Shown here: piece after piece, positions 36,530 to 45,413 of the stretch | Numbering within the stretch: the stretch's first letter is position 1 | Layout: the number at the start of each line of letters is the position of its first letter | Assembly (NCBI GenBank): GCA_965223035.1 | Contig: OZ244980.1 | Location: 496,001-560,000, forward strand | Reading direction: 5' to 3' | DNA length: 64,000 bases | From: CAMDPA01 sp965223035 | Lineage (GTDB): Bacteria > Pseudomonadota > Alphaproteobacteria > Rhizobiales > Hyphomicrobiaceae | Notes under the pieces: generated by a model | What the model saw: the letters and a program-made list of their open reading frames with translations, nothing else | Databases searched by the model: none | What the model was told of the DNA's origin: nothing | Made by a program: the position numbers and the translations under genes

Positions 36530-38092
36530 TCACTCTTCGATCCACATGCCGCGGAAGTCGTTGTTGGCCGTGTGGGTCGGTACGATGACGTAGCCCTTCA
36601 CCTTGGAATGCATCGCCACGGTGCGGTGCGCAAAGGCGATTGGCAAAATCCATGATTCCTCGTTGATGATCTTCAGCATCTTCTGGACGATCGCCTTGCG
36701 CTTTGCGACATCGAGTTCCCGGGCCTGCTGCGCGTAAAGCTCATCGTATTGCGGGTTCTCGGCACCGGAGTGGTTGTCTGGATTTTTGCTCGACGAGAGG
36801 TATTTTTGCAGCATCAGGTTGGGATCGGCGAACGCCGACGCCTGCCAATCGATGATCGCGTCAAAGCCGCGCTTGCGGCGGATGGTGACGTACTTGGAGG
36901 TCGGGTTGGTCTCCATTACGGGATTGAACCCGCACGCCTTCCAGTTCGCGATCAGGTAAATGCCCATGTGGTCGTAGGGGTGGGCCACACCGCGGTTCTG
37001 ATAGGTGAACTTCAACCCCTCGTGGCCCGCCTCCTTGAGCAGCTTTTTGGCCCTAGCACGGCTGGCAGCGATATCGGGCGAGAAGCCGATCATCTTATCC
37101 AGCTCCTGATCGGATGGCGCATAGGTGGTACCGAATAGGATCGGGCTTGACCGGCGGCCGGTGAAGGTGATTTTCGATAGGTTGTCAAAGCCCTTGTGGC
37201 GGTCGATACACAGGTTCAACGCCTGCCGCACCCGCTTGTCCTGAAACGGCTTGAACTTGGAGTTCAGCGTCACCACCCACTGGGTCATCAGCGGGGCTTC
37301 GTAGAACTTGACCTTATCGCCCATCTGCCGCGCGATGTTCTTGCGCTCCGGTGGCGACACGCTGCGCAATTCCCCAAGAATTTGCCCACCGACGAGCGGC
37401 GTCGTGATGTCCTTGATTTTGAATGCGACTGTCCTCTCGATATAGTTATCCTTGAAGTGATAGTCCTGATAGCGCTGACCGACCCACTTCTCACCCTTGA
37501 CGTACTCCACAAACCGATAAGGACCTGTGCCGTTGATGTTCTTGGCGTGCCAATTCCCCGGCTTTTCGATGTCCTTTTTCGCGTAGATCGCGTTGTAGGG
37601 CGACGCAAAGTTGTTGAGCGCGAATGCGTCGTGATGCTTCAGTTTGACAACCACCGTGTAGTCGTCCGGCGTTTCGATCGAGCCGATACTCGCGAACAGC
37701 GGCTTACGTGGCGAGATCACACCTTCCGGCGGATTACGCATGCGCTCGTAGGAGGCCGCGACGTCTTTCGAGGTGAGTGGCGTTCCGTCGTGGAATGTGA
37801 TCCCTTTGCGGATTTTGAAGGTGTAGGTGAGGTTATCCGGCGAGACTGTCCAACTCTCGGCAACATCCCCGGTCAGCTTCGGATAGTTCTTCCAATCATA
37901 GGTCAGCAACAGCGAGTAGTGTTGCTCGACGCGATGTAAAATGCCGTAGGAAGTGGAGCCCTGTAAATCAAAGTTCGGAATCTGCGCCTTTACACCGTAG
38001 GCGAAGGTGCCGCCAGGTTTCTGTGCCGTTGCCGAGGTGGCGGCTACGACCGCTGCACTCAACAGCACGACGCGGAATACTGATCGCTTCAT
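36530..38092 (-). CDS. Periplasmic substrate-binding protein of peptide/nickel-type ABC transporter (family 5)
   Basis: This 520-residue protein has a signal peptide cleaved after ATA near residue 23 and a family-5 binding-protein fold: SWTVSPDNLTYTFKIRKGI near the start, NINGTGPYRFVEY, and DKRVRQALNLCIDR. It is the first gene of the operon that continues with the fused ATPase and two permeases. The start MKRSVFRV at 38092 has GGGAGAGG upstream; the longer frame adds non-signal sequence. The ligand is unknown; in this context an aromatic or modified small molecule is as likely as a peptide. Confidence 0.92.
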   Translation of the reverse strand: MKRSVFRVVLLSAAVVAATSATAQKPGGTFAYGVKAQIPNFDLQGSTSYGILHRVEQHYSLLLTYDWKNYPKLTGDVAESWTVSPDNLTYTFKIRKGITFHDGTPLTSKDVAASYERMRNPPEGVISPRKPLFASIGSIETPDDYTVVVKLKHHDAFALNNFASPYNAIYAKKDIEKPGNWHAKNINGTGPYRFVEYVKGEKWVGQRYQDYHFKDNYIERTVAFKIKDITTPLVGGQILGELRSVSPPERKNIARQMGDKVKFYEAPLMTQWVVTLNSKFKPFQDKRVRQALNLCIDRHKGFDNLSKITFTGRRSSPILFGTTYAPSDQELDKMIGFSPDIAASRARAKKLLKEAGHEGLKFTYQNRGVAHPYDHMGIYLIANWKACGFNPVMETNPTSKYVTIRRKRGFDAIIDWQASAFADPNLMLQKYLSSSKNPDNHSGAENPQYDELYAQQARELDVAKRKAIVQKMLKIINEESWILPIAFAHRTVAMHSKVKGYVIVPTHTANNDFRGMWIEE

Positions 38093-38770
38093 GTTCTGCC
38101 TCTCCCTGCTGGCTTTTGACGAACGATACGAACCTGACCGATCGCGGTGTGCGCATCCCACCGCCGACCCAACCACGTGAACGCGTCCGCATCCTGCGGA
38201 CACCGCGCACGTCAGGCTGGCAAGGATGGATGAGCGTCCTTGTCGGCTGCGCCCGATCGCGGCGTCTGTCCTCCCTTAATGGTCGCCATCGAGACGTTCC
38301 TTGTGGGCCGATCGGTCTCAACACTGACGGCGACTGCGACGTTGTGGTCGAGCGATGATCCACTGGTCCAGACTAGTTTGCAACTTTTTTTCATTTTGAC
38401 CGGCTTTGTCCGGATAACCAGCCGCCACGAGCGGCCATTGACGGATCGGTAGACGTCGGATGCCGTCGGCCGCAACGTTGACGTGTGCACCTCGGATGGT
38501 CGGTCCTGCGGCTGGCTCGGATCGGCCGGTGAGCAGGGTGCTGCATATCTGACGCATCGCTTGGCGGCGGGTATTGCCAGCATGGTGCTCAGCACCATCA
38601 ACCCTTGTTTCGATCACAGGTTCGATCATAGTCTGGCATGGGTGAGCTTGGCCGTAGACGGCGCGACGAAAGCCTTGACCCACTGCGAAGCTACGAAACT
38701 TGGCGCTACAATGCCGCAAGCGGTTTGCCTCGATCGCGCTCTCAATCGAAGCGGTTGGAGGTAGGCAGGC
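38093..38770. other. Long intergenic region without a supported gene
   Basis: This 678-nt stretch lies between divergent units: the promoter region for the Dpp-type operon on the left and the cyclase remnant on the right. Short frames occur on both strands but none has a good ribosome-binding site or a recognisable family. Composition is slightly less GC-rich around 38370-38420. Confidence 0.45.
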
Positions 38771-39058
38771 TTGTCCGCAGCCTCACCGCGCAAGCTTGTC
38801 GCCATTGTTGCCGCCGATATCGCCGGTTACAGCGCCTTGACGGGTATCAACGAGGCGTGCGTCTGGCGTGACGGCGCAAATATCGCTGCCAGATTGGAGG
38901 GCTACGCCGAGTCGGGCAGGATCTACGTGTCTCGACAGGTGTTCGAGCAAGTCGAGGGGTAGCTTGCCGTTGGCTTCCGCCCCGTAGCCCGGCAATCCCT
39001 GAAAAACATCGCCGGGCTGGTCGAGGGGTTCGCGGTCAATGGTGTGAATAAGCCACCA
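38771..39058 (+). pseudogene. Class III adenylate cyclase remnant
   Basis: The start has the family pattern RKLVAIVAADIAGYSALTG, the N-terminal edge of a class III nucleotide cyclase domain. It then jumps directly to ANIAARLEGYAESGRIYVSR, the C-terminal end of the domain, with the catalytic centre deleted (roughly 100 residues). A stop codon follows at 38960-38962. The sequence after it still resembles the end of the domain (SLKNIAGLVEGFAVNGV). The gene is broken in at least two ways. A GGAGG precedes the TTG start. Confidence 0.75.
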
Positions 39059-39345
39059 ACGGCCCGCCGCCGCACATCATTGACCGTCAAGGACGGCCCA
39101 AGAACATTCGGGCGCGTCGACCACCGTCCAGCAACGTCGGCGCTCTGGCGATCGCAACTGCCAGCTGCTAGGCTGGCGTCGTCTTTCAAGGCATGGGAAA
39201 CGTCGGTGAGCGCCGCTACCATTGCTCTGCCGGGGGCGCAAGCTCCGGCGAATGGGTCCATCCTCAACCAAGGTGGCAAAGCGTCGTCGCGTCTCGACCG
39301 CGTGGTTCCGGCCGATGTCTACAGGCAGACCGTGGGGACATGTTA

Positions 39346-41928
39346 ATGAGCGAGCGACAGGATCATAAGGTTGTCTATGTGTCTCACCCGGCCAGCGGCC
39401 TGGCCAGGTCCAACTTCCCGCTCGAAACGCACGTATCGGGCAATGAGATCGTTCGCTCGCTGCCTTATCACATCCCCGCCGAGACAAGGCTTTACGAGAT
39501 CAAGACGACATCGCGAGGCACCTATTCGCGGCCGCGCAAGGAAGTGCAAATGCCGCTCGCCATTGCCCATAAGCAACGGGTGCATTCGCCGACACGCGTG
39601 CGCTATCCGATGCTGCGCGATGATTGGTCTCCGGGTAAGCCCAACGCCCATGGTCGCGGCAAGACCGGGTATTCGCGCATCAGCTGGGATCAGGCCACCG
39701 ACTTGATCGCCGCCGAGCTTAAGCGCATTCACCGGACCTACGGCTCCATGGAGCCGGTGCTCGTCCAGGCCGACGGTCATGGCCAAAGCGGCTATATGCA
39801 GTCGCTGCATTTTTGGGGCCACTATCTGTTCGACATGATTCAAAAAAACCTCGGCTGGGGCTGGTGGACGCAACAGGTGCGCAACCCCGACAGTTGGGAA
39901 GGTTACTATTGGGGCGCAAAGCACGTGTGGGGCTTCAACGCAAGCCTCGGCGAGCCATTCCAAGACGCCGTGTGGGACGACGTTTTGGAGCATGCCGAGG
40001 TCGTGATATTCTCCGGCAACGATCCCGAGGCGACCGGCTTCGGCATGTCGGGAGGAATCGCGCTCGAAATGCCGAAATGGCTGAAAAAGGCCGGCATCAA
40101 GATCATCGCGATTTCTCCGGACCTCAACTACGCCTCGGCCGTGCATGCCGACAAGTGGATCCCGCTGAAGCCCAACACCGATGCAGCGCTCTATCTCGCG
40201 ATCGCGCATACCTGGATCGTCGAAGGGCGCTACGACAAGGCCTACGTGGATAGCCACACGATCGGTTTTGATGCCTTCAAAGCCCACGTCATGGGCGAGG
40301 ATGACGGAATTGAAAAAACCCCCGCCTGGGGTGAAGCAATGACGGCCGTGCCGGCCCATACCATTCGTGCTTTGGCGCGGGAGTGGGCGGGCAGAAAGAC
40401 GACGCTGTCGGTTTACTTCGGCGGCCCCAAAGTGAGGGGGACGCTGTCCCATCTGGCGACACGGATGGAAGCCTACGTGTTGGCGATGCAGGGTATCGGC
40501 AAGCCCGGGCGCCAGTTCCTGCGGATCGGAGCACCATCATTCTACAAAAAGGATCTGGCTCAGGTGCCGCGCTATCCGGAGGTCGACTTCAAGGGATTGG
40601 CGCTCAATCCGATGATCGAATACGCCATCGGCAAGGGTCCGGTATCCCCGGTGTTCGTGCCACGGACATTGGCGGCAGAAGCGATACTGAATAACACGGT
40701 GGAATGGAAGAGCACGACATCGGCATTGGCCAAGACCGAGGACCAGTTCACCAGCTATCGGTTTCCACCGCGACCGGATCACCCCGGCATCCGGATGGTT
40801 TGGAATGAGAACGGCAGCCAGCCAGGCAGCTGGGGACACGGCTGGAATTGGCTGAATGCCCTGTGCGATCCCAAGATCGAATGTGTCGTGGGCATCCATC
40901 CGTGGCTGGAAAACGACCTTGGGTTTTCGGATTTGATCTTACCGGCACAGACCAGCTACGAGCACGAGGACCTTATCATCGTGCAAAGGAGCGACATCCT
41001 CGGCATGTTCTATCAAGAGCAGGCGATCGAACCGGTCGGCGAGTCCAAAAGCGACTTTGAGATTCATCGCGCTATCGGCCAGAAACTCGGGCTTGACGCA
41101 GACTTTCCGCCGGCAGAAACCTGGCTGAAAAAGGCCTACGAAGGCACCATAGCCTATACCAAACACGGCGTGAGCTGGGACGCTTTCAAGACCCGCAAAT
41201 CGATCATCTACGATTGTCCCACCTGGGATGAATGGGTCAAGATCAAGGCGGAACACGGCTTTGGCGAGAACACCGGCGGTATGGCTTGGTACTGGGATAA
41301 GGCCGATGGACTGGACACACCTTCGGGCAAGATTGAATTTGTATCTCAGCTGATCAGCGCGCATGACCCGGAGAATCAAGAGCGCCCGCCCGTCGCCAAG
41401 TGGGTCCAACACCCTGAATCGTTGGGCACGCGAAAAGCGCAAGACTATCCGCTGGTGGTGATGTCGAACCATTCGCGGTACCGATTCCACGTACAAGGGG
41501 ACGACGTTGCCTGGATCAAGGAACTGCAGAAAGTGCGCGGTCCGGACGGCTATTGGTACGAGCCGTGCTGGATCAATCCCGACGACGCGCGGGCCAGGGA
41601 CATAGCCCACGGCGACATTCTCAAGGTTTACAATGATCGCGGCGCGGTTCTGGTCGGCGCCTGGGTGACGGAGCGGATCATCGCCGGAGCCATCTCAATC
41701 GATCACGGCGCGAAAATGGATCTCGCCTCGTTGAAGAACGCGTTGGTCGATCGCGGCGGCAACATTAACCTGATCGCGCCGACGCCGCAGGACAAGTATG
41801 GTACGGCCGAGATCAAGATCCCGGAAATGAATGTGAGTGGCTTTCTCGTGCAGGCCGAAAAGGTTGATCCGGCGGATATTGTTGCGAGCACCGGTATCGG
41901 CATCGGCGCGACGCTTCGCACAGGTTGA
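39346..41928 (+). CDS. Molybdopterin oxidoreductase, pyrogallol transhydroxylase large-subunit-like
   Basis: This 860-residue protein of the DMSO-reductase superfamily lacks the N-terminal Cys motif for a [4Fe-4S] cluster (no Cys in the first 100 residues). A PDSWEGYYWG segment has D182-S183-W184 where a molybdenum-site residue is expected. The length, the missing cluster motif and the partner gene match the large subunit of pyrogallol-phloroglucinol transhydroxylase (875 residues in Pelobacter, from memory). ATG 39346 has GGGGA seven bases upstream. Likely reaction: oxygen-independent hydroxyl transfer or hydroxylation on a polyhydroxylated ring. Substrate is inferred. Confidence 0.85.
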   Translation: MSERQDHKVVYVSHPASGLARSNFPLETHVSGNEIVRSLPYHIPAETRLYEIKTTSRGTYSRPRKEVQMPLAIAHKQRVHSPTRVRYPMLRDDWSPGKPNAHGRGKTGYSRISWDQATDLIAAELKRIHRTYGSMEPVLVQADGHGQSGYMQSLHFWGHYLFDMIQKNLGWGWWTQQVRNPDSWEGYYWGAKHVWGFNASLGEPFQDAVWDDVLEHAEVVIFSGNDPEATGFGMSGGIALEMPKWLKKAGIKIIAISPDLNYASAVHADKWIPLKPNTDAALYLAIAHTWIVEGRYDKAYVDSHTIGFDAFKAHVMGEDDGIEKTPAWGEAMTAVPAHTIRALAREWAGRKTTLSVYFGGPKVRGTLSHLATRMEAYVLAMQGIGKPGRQFLRIGAPSFYKKDLAQVPRYPEVDFKGLALNPMIEYAIGKGPVSPVFVPRTLAAEAILNNTVEWKSTTSALAKTEDQFTSYRFPPRPDHPGIRMVWNENGSQPGSWGHGWNWLNALCDPKIECVVGIHPWLENDLGFSDLILPAQTSYEHEDLIIVQRSDILGMFYQEQAIEPVGESKSDFEIHRAIGQKLGLDADFPPAETWLKKAYEGTIAYTKHGVSWDAFKTRKSIIYDCPTWDEWVKIKAEHGFGENTGGMAWYWDKADGLDTPSGKIEFVSQLISAHDPENQERPPVAKWVQHPESLGTRKAQDYPLVVMSNHSRYRFHVQGDDVAWIKELQKVRGPDGYWYEPCWINPDDARARDIAHGDILKVYNDRGAVLVGAWVTERIIAGAISIDHGAKMDLASLKNALVDRGGNINLIAPTPQDKYGTAEIKIPEMNVSGFLVQAEKVDPADIVASTGIGIGATLRTG

Positions 41929-41977
41929 TCACGCGCCAGCTTACGGGCAAGCCGCCAAAAACAGAGGACCATCGGTC

Positions 41978-42793
41978 ATGGGTGACAAGACATTCCTCGT
42001 CGATGTCGACAAATGCACCGGCTGTAAGCTGTGCGTGGTGTCGTGCAAAGACGAGCACGTTGCGAGCAGCTATGCACCGTGGTCCGCGCCGCAGCCGGAA
42101 ACCGGACACTTCTGGGTCGACGTGATCGGCCTTGAACGTGGAAGCCTGCCGCGCGTGAAGATGTCTTATATGCCGACGTTCTGTCAGCATTGCGCCAACG
42201 CGCCGTGCATCAGGGCGTGTGCCGACGGTGCGATCAAGACGCGCCCGGACGGACTGGTTTGGATCGACCCCAAGGCCTGCACCGGCTGTGGGCTGTGCCA
42301 GCCGGCCTGCCCGTACGACGTGATCTATTTCAATGACGCGGCGAACGTCGCGCAAAAGTGTACCGGCTGTGCACATCGCGTCGACGAAGGTCTCCTGCCG
42401 CGCTGTGCCGAGGCATGCCCGCACGATGCGATCGCATTCGGCGAAATCGGCATGGGGGCCTTGGTCGGCGAAGACCTGGAGGCGTTGCACCCGGAGTACC
42501 AAGCCCAACCGCGCGTCGTTTGGGCGGGCCTGCCCAAGCCATGGATTGCCGGTACCGTGATCGACGCCGACCAAGACGAGGTGGTCCCTGGCGCCAGCGT
42601 CACAGCCCATGATCTCATCGACAGCACGGTGCTGAAGGTCGATACCGACCAATTCGGAGATTTTTGGATCAAGAGCTTAGCGAAGGGTCGTAAATATCGC
42701 GTCGAAATCGCGATGACCGGCTACCAGCCTGTGAACGAGATCATCACCACAGATGGCGATCAGGACATGGGGACGGTGAGCCTCAAGACCTGA
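41978..42793 (+). CDS. Iron-sulfur subunit of the molybdopterin enzyme with C-terminal transthyretin-like domain
   Basis: This 271-residue electron-transfer subunit has four Cys quartets: C13/16/19/23, C69/72/77/81, C101/104/107/111 and C128/131/143/147. The C-terminal part from about residue 188 (PWIAGTVIDADQDEVVPGAS onwards) is a Cna-B/transthyretin-like beta domain, a combination known from the small subunit of pyrogallol transhydroxylase. ATG 41978 follows AGAGGA, 49 nt after the large-subunit gene. There is no membrane anchor gene, consistent with a soluble cytoplasmic enzyme. Repeat R6 lies downstream. Confidence 0.87.
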   Translation: MGDKTFLVDVDKCTGCKLCVVSCKDEHVASSYAPWSAPQPETGHFWVDVIGLERGSLPRVKMSYMPTFCQHCANAPCIRACADGAIKTRPDGLVWIDPKACTGCGLCQPACPYDVIYFNDAANVAQKCTGCAHRVDEGLLPRCAEACPHDAIAFGEIGMGALVGEDLEALHPEYQAQPRVVWAGLPKPWIAGTVIDADQDEVVPGASVTAHDLIDSTVLKVDTDQFGDFWIKSLAKGRKYRVEIAMTGYQPVNEIITTDGDQDMGTVSLKT

Positions 42794-42988
42794 CGATCCG
42801 CCTTCGGCCCTTGCCAATGGCATCGACGTCGCAGCCACCCCAGTGTCTCGATTTCTCGCACAATCAATCCATGGAGTGCTCGCACCGGGCTGCCGACCAC
42901 GGCTTGTGATGACGGGCCGCCGCTGTGTCGGCGCACCGATGTATCGGCCTTGCGGGCCGGCAGCACTACCCGGCATGCCAACCATGAC

Positions 42989-43055
42989 CTAGAGCAACCT
43001 GCCTTAAATCGGAACCGGCTTTGCGGTTCCGATTTGAGGCGCAAAGATGATCTAG
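42989..43055. repeat. CTAG-bounded palindromic repeat, short copy (R6)
   Basis: 67 nt from CTAG to CTAG with core CGGAACCGGCTTTGCGGTTC (hairpin B type). Left end AGCAACCTGCC, right end GGCGCAAAGATGATC. It lies between the transhydroxylase-like genes and the TAXI gene. Confidence 0.85.
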
Positions 43056-43077
43056 CAACAAGGAGCGTAGAGGCGAT

Positions 43078-44094
43078 ATGACAAGCACCAGTAACCATGC
43101 CGCGACGGCACTGCTGGCGGCGGGCCTGCTGGCGGCGTCGGCCGCCGCCAGCGTGGCTCAAACCATCGTGATTGCGACGGACCGGCAAGGCAGCCTGATG
43201 AACCGGGTGGGAACGGCCATTGCCAAGACGATCGCCGACAACACCGACTTGCGTGCGGTGGTGCGCCCGTTTGCTGGTCCCGACGCGTACATGAACTCGC
43301 TCAACAACGGCCAGACCAGATTTGCGGTGTTTACCGCGCCGACGGCTTACGTCGACGTCAAGGGTCAGAACAAGGCGAAGCGCGCCTACAAGAACATCCG
43401 CCTCTTGCGTTCGGGCGCCAACGTTATTCGGCTGGGCTTCATGGTCCCGAAGGCGTCGAACATCCAGACCATCGCCGAACTCAAGGGCAAAAAGCTGCCA
43501 TCAGATTTTGGTGGGCATTCGGTCATCGAGCTGTCAATCAAGACCGGTCTATCCGCCGGCGGACTGACCTGGGACGACGTCGTGAAGGTTCCCGTAACGG
43601 GGGTCGTTGACGGGGTGAAAAGTCTGGGAGCGGGACGCACGCAGGCCACCTGGGGCCCGGTCGGCATGCCGGCGGTTCGCGAGGTCAACGCTCAAATCGG
43701 TGTGCGGTTCCTGTCGTTTCCCGATGATCCCGACACGATCGCCAAGATGCGCAAGATTATGTATCCGGGTTTGAAGATTGCGAATTTCCCCAAACCCATC
43801 CCCCCATTGAGCATCGTCAAGCCGACCAACGTGATCTCCTATGATACCTATTTCGTCACCCACAAGGGGCTGGATGCTGCACTTGCCAAAAAGATCCTCG
43901 AAGGACTTTGGAATGGTGCCGGCGCGCTGACCAAGTCGAGCCCCTTGATGCGCGGGTTCGATAACAGCAACGCCGCAACCGAGCTGCCGATGATGCCTTA
44001 TCATCCCGCTGCGGCCGACTTCTACAAGCAAAGAAAGACGTGGACCGAAAAGGTCGCCGCCGGTCAAGCGGCTTCCTTGACGTGGGTGAAGTAG
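43078..44094 (+). CDS. TAXI-family TRAP transporter solute-binding protein
   Basis: This 338-residue protein has a signal peptide ending near SVAQ (27) and the TAXI pattern IVIATDRQGSLMNRVGTAIA, FAVFTAPTAY, and SIVKPTNVISYDTYFVTH. TAXI proteins work with a fused DctQM-type membrane protein, which is absent here. It follows the transhydroxylase-like genes in the same direction and may supply their substrate. It is flanked by repeats R6 and R7. Confidence 0.85.
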   Translation: MTSTSNHAATALLAAGLLAASAAASVAQTIVIATDRQGSLMNRVGTAIAKTIADNTDLRAVVRPFAGPDAYMNSLNNGQTRFAVFTAPTAYVDVKGQNKAKRAYKNIRLLRSGANVIRLGFMVPKASNIQTIAELKGKKLPSDFGGHSVIELSIKTGLSAGGLTWDDVVKVPVTGVVDGVKSLGAGRTQATWGPVGMPAVREVNAQIGVRFLSFPDDPDTIAKMRKIMYPGLKIANFPKPIPPLSIVKPTNVISYDTYFVTHKGLDAALAKKILEGLWNGAGALTKSSPLMRGFDNSNAATELPMMPYHPAAADFYKQRKTWTEKVAAGQAASLTWVK

Positions 44095-44106
44095 AGTCGG
44101 TCTGCG

Positions 44107-44170
44107 CTAGATCATCGCGCCTTAAATCGGAACCGCAAAGCCGGTTCCGATTAAAGGCAGGTTGCGCTAG
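44107..44170. repeat. CTAG-bounded palindromic repeat, short copy (R7)
   Basis: 64 nt, CTAG to CTAG: left end ATCATCGCGCC, core CGGAACCGCAAAGCCGGTTC, right end AAAGGCAGGTTGCG. It sits 12 nt after the TAXI stop and is directly followed by the transposase relic. Confidence 0.85.
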
Positions 44171-44221
44171 ATCCTGTTGAGTATCGGGATTCCCAACTCA
44201 CTTGTTTTCCGATTCAAGCTT

Positions 44222-45413
44222 GCTTTTGAGGGGAGGCTTGAATGGCGGCACGGCGGGTGATCACGGATGAGGCGGGCGATCACGGATGACATGTGGACGT
44301 TGATGGAACCGCACGGTCTGGGCCAACCAACCGATCCCGGTCGCGCCGGCAGCGACAATCGTGAGTCTATGAAAGCCATCTTGTGGATCGCCCACTCTCG
44401 AAAGCGCTTCAGCCAGCCCGTGGCGCGACCTGCCGGAAGCATTCGGCAAGTGGAACCCGGTCTTCAAGCGCTTTCGAGAGTGGGTGAAGCTCGGCGTTTG
44501 TTCTAACAACCGCGATCGGCTGCTGGAGGCCGACGTCGCCGCCAAGTTCCTCCAAGCCGTGCTGCGCCATCCATGCGTGCAGCGGTTCCGGTCAGAACAC
44601 CACTTCTCGGTCGATGGCGGGTTGCTCGAAGCGCGGGCTTCGAAGATCCGATGAAGCGTTGCCGCGCCAAGCACGCCGCGACGACCGACCCCGATGCCAA
44701 GCTATTGCGGAAAGGCAATGGCCGCGAAGCCAAGCTTTGCTTCATCAGCCACGTTGGGCCACGTTGGGCCACGTGCTGCGGGAGAACCGCTCAGGGCTGA
44801 CCGTGCAGTTGACCGTGCAGTTGACCGTGCAGTTGACCGTGTAGGTGACCGTGCGGGCCACGCTCACCGAAGCCAACGGACGGGCCGAGCGCGAAGCAGC
44901 GATCCGGATGAGCGAACATCACACGCCCGGTTCAACCCGCCGGCTGACGCTCGGTGCCGACAAGGGCTTAGACGCCAAGCCGTTCGCGGCCGAGCTGCGC
45001 GCCTTGAACGTGACGCCGCACATTGCGCGCCTCGACGCGGTGACCAAAACGGGACAGCGGCGAACGTCTTGCGTTGATGGCCGCACGGCCCGGCACCCCG
45101 GTTACACCGCCTCGCAGCGCATTCGAACGCGCATCGAGGAGCCGTTCGGCCGGGCACAGACGATCGCCGGGCTGGCCAACACCACGTTCAAAGGCCGCAA
45201 ACGCGTCGACCACCGGTTCACCTTCGCGATGGCCGCCGACCACCTGATCCGATGGCCCAGACGGCTCGCCGCGGCGCCGCGATCGCCGTCCCGACGATCG
45301 ACACCGGGCGCGCAGTCTGGGCCAACCGGGGCTGCAAACGGCTGTCAAACCGACCACCACCCTGCCAACAGGCCAAACCACGCCATCGTGGCCGCAGATT
45401 CAACGGGCTGCTA
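44222..45413 (+). pseudogene. IS5-family transposase remnant (copy 2)
   Basis: Recognisable pieces in order: MWTLMEPHGLGQPTDPGRAG, then WRDLPEAFGKWNPVFKRF in another frame, NRDRLLEADVAAKFLQAVL, HHFSVDGGLLEARASK, TTDPDAKLLRKGNGREAKLC, RRLTLGADKG, and the DDE-domain end RTRIEEPFGRAQTIAGLAN with DHLIRWPRRLAAAP. These follow the order of an IS5-family transposase but need several frame changes and carry an internal stop at 44842-44844. Within it are four 12-bp repeats (44798-44845) and a 17-bp inverted repeat (44394-44410 with 44467-44483). Confidence 0.85.
44798..44845. repeat. Four tandem 12-bp repeats in the transposase relic
   Basis: TGACCGTGCAGT occurs four times head to tail, the last copy changed to TGACCGTGTAGG. 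The change creates the stop codon that ends the local reading frame. It encodes a run of LTVQ repeats, not part of the ancestral transposase. Confidence 0.85.

Noticed and set aside
38212..38719. Possible genes in the region upstream of the binding-protein gene
   Set aside because: Overlapping frames on both strands, no ribosome-binding site, and no recognisable family.
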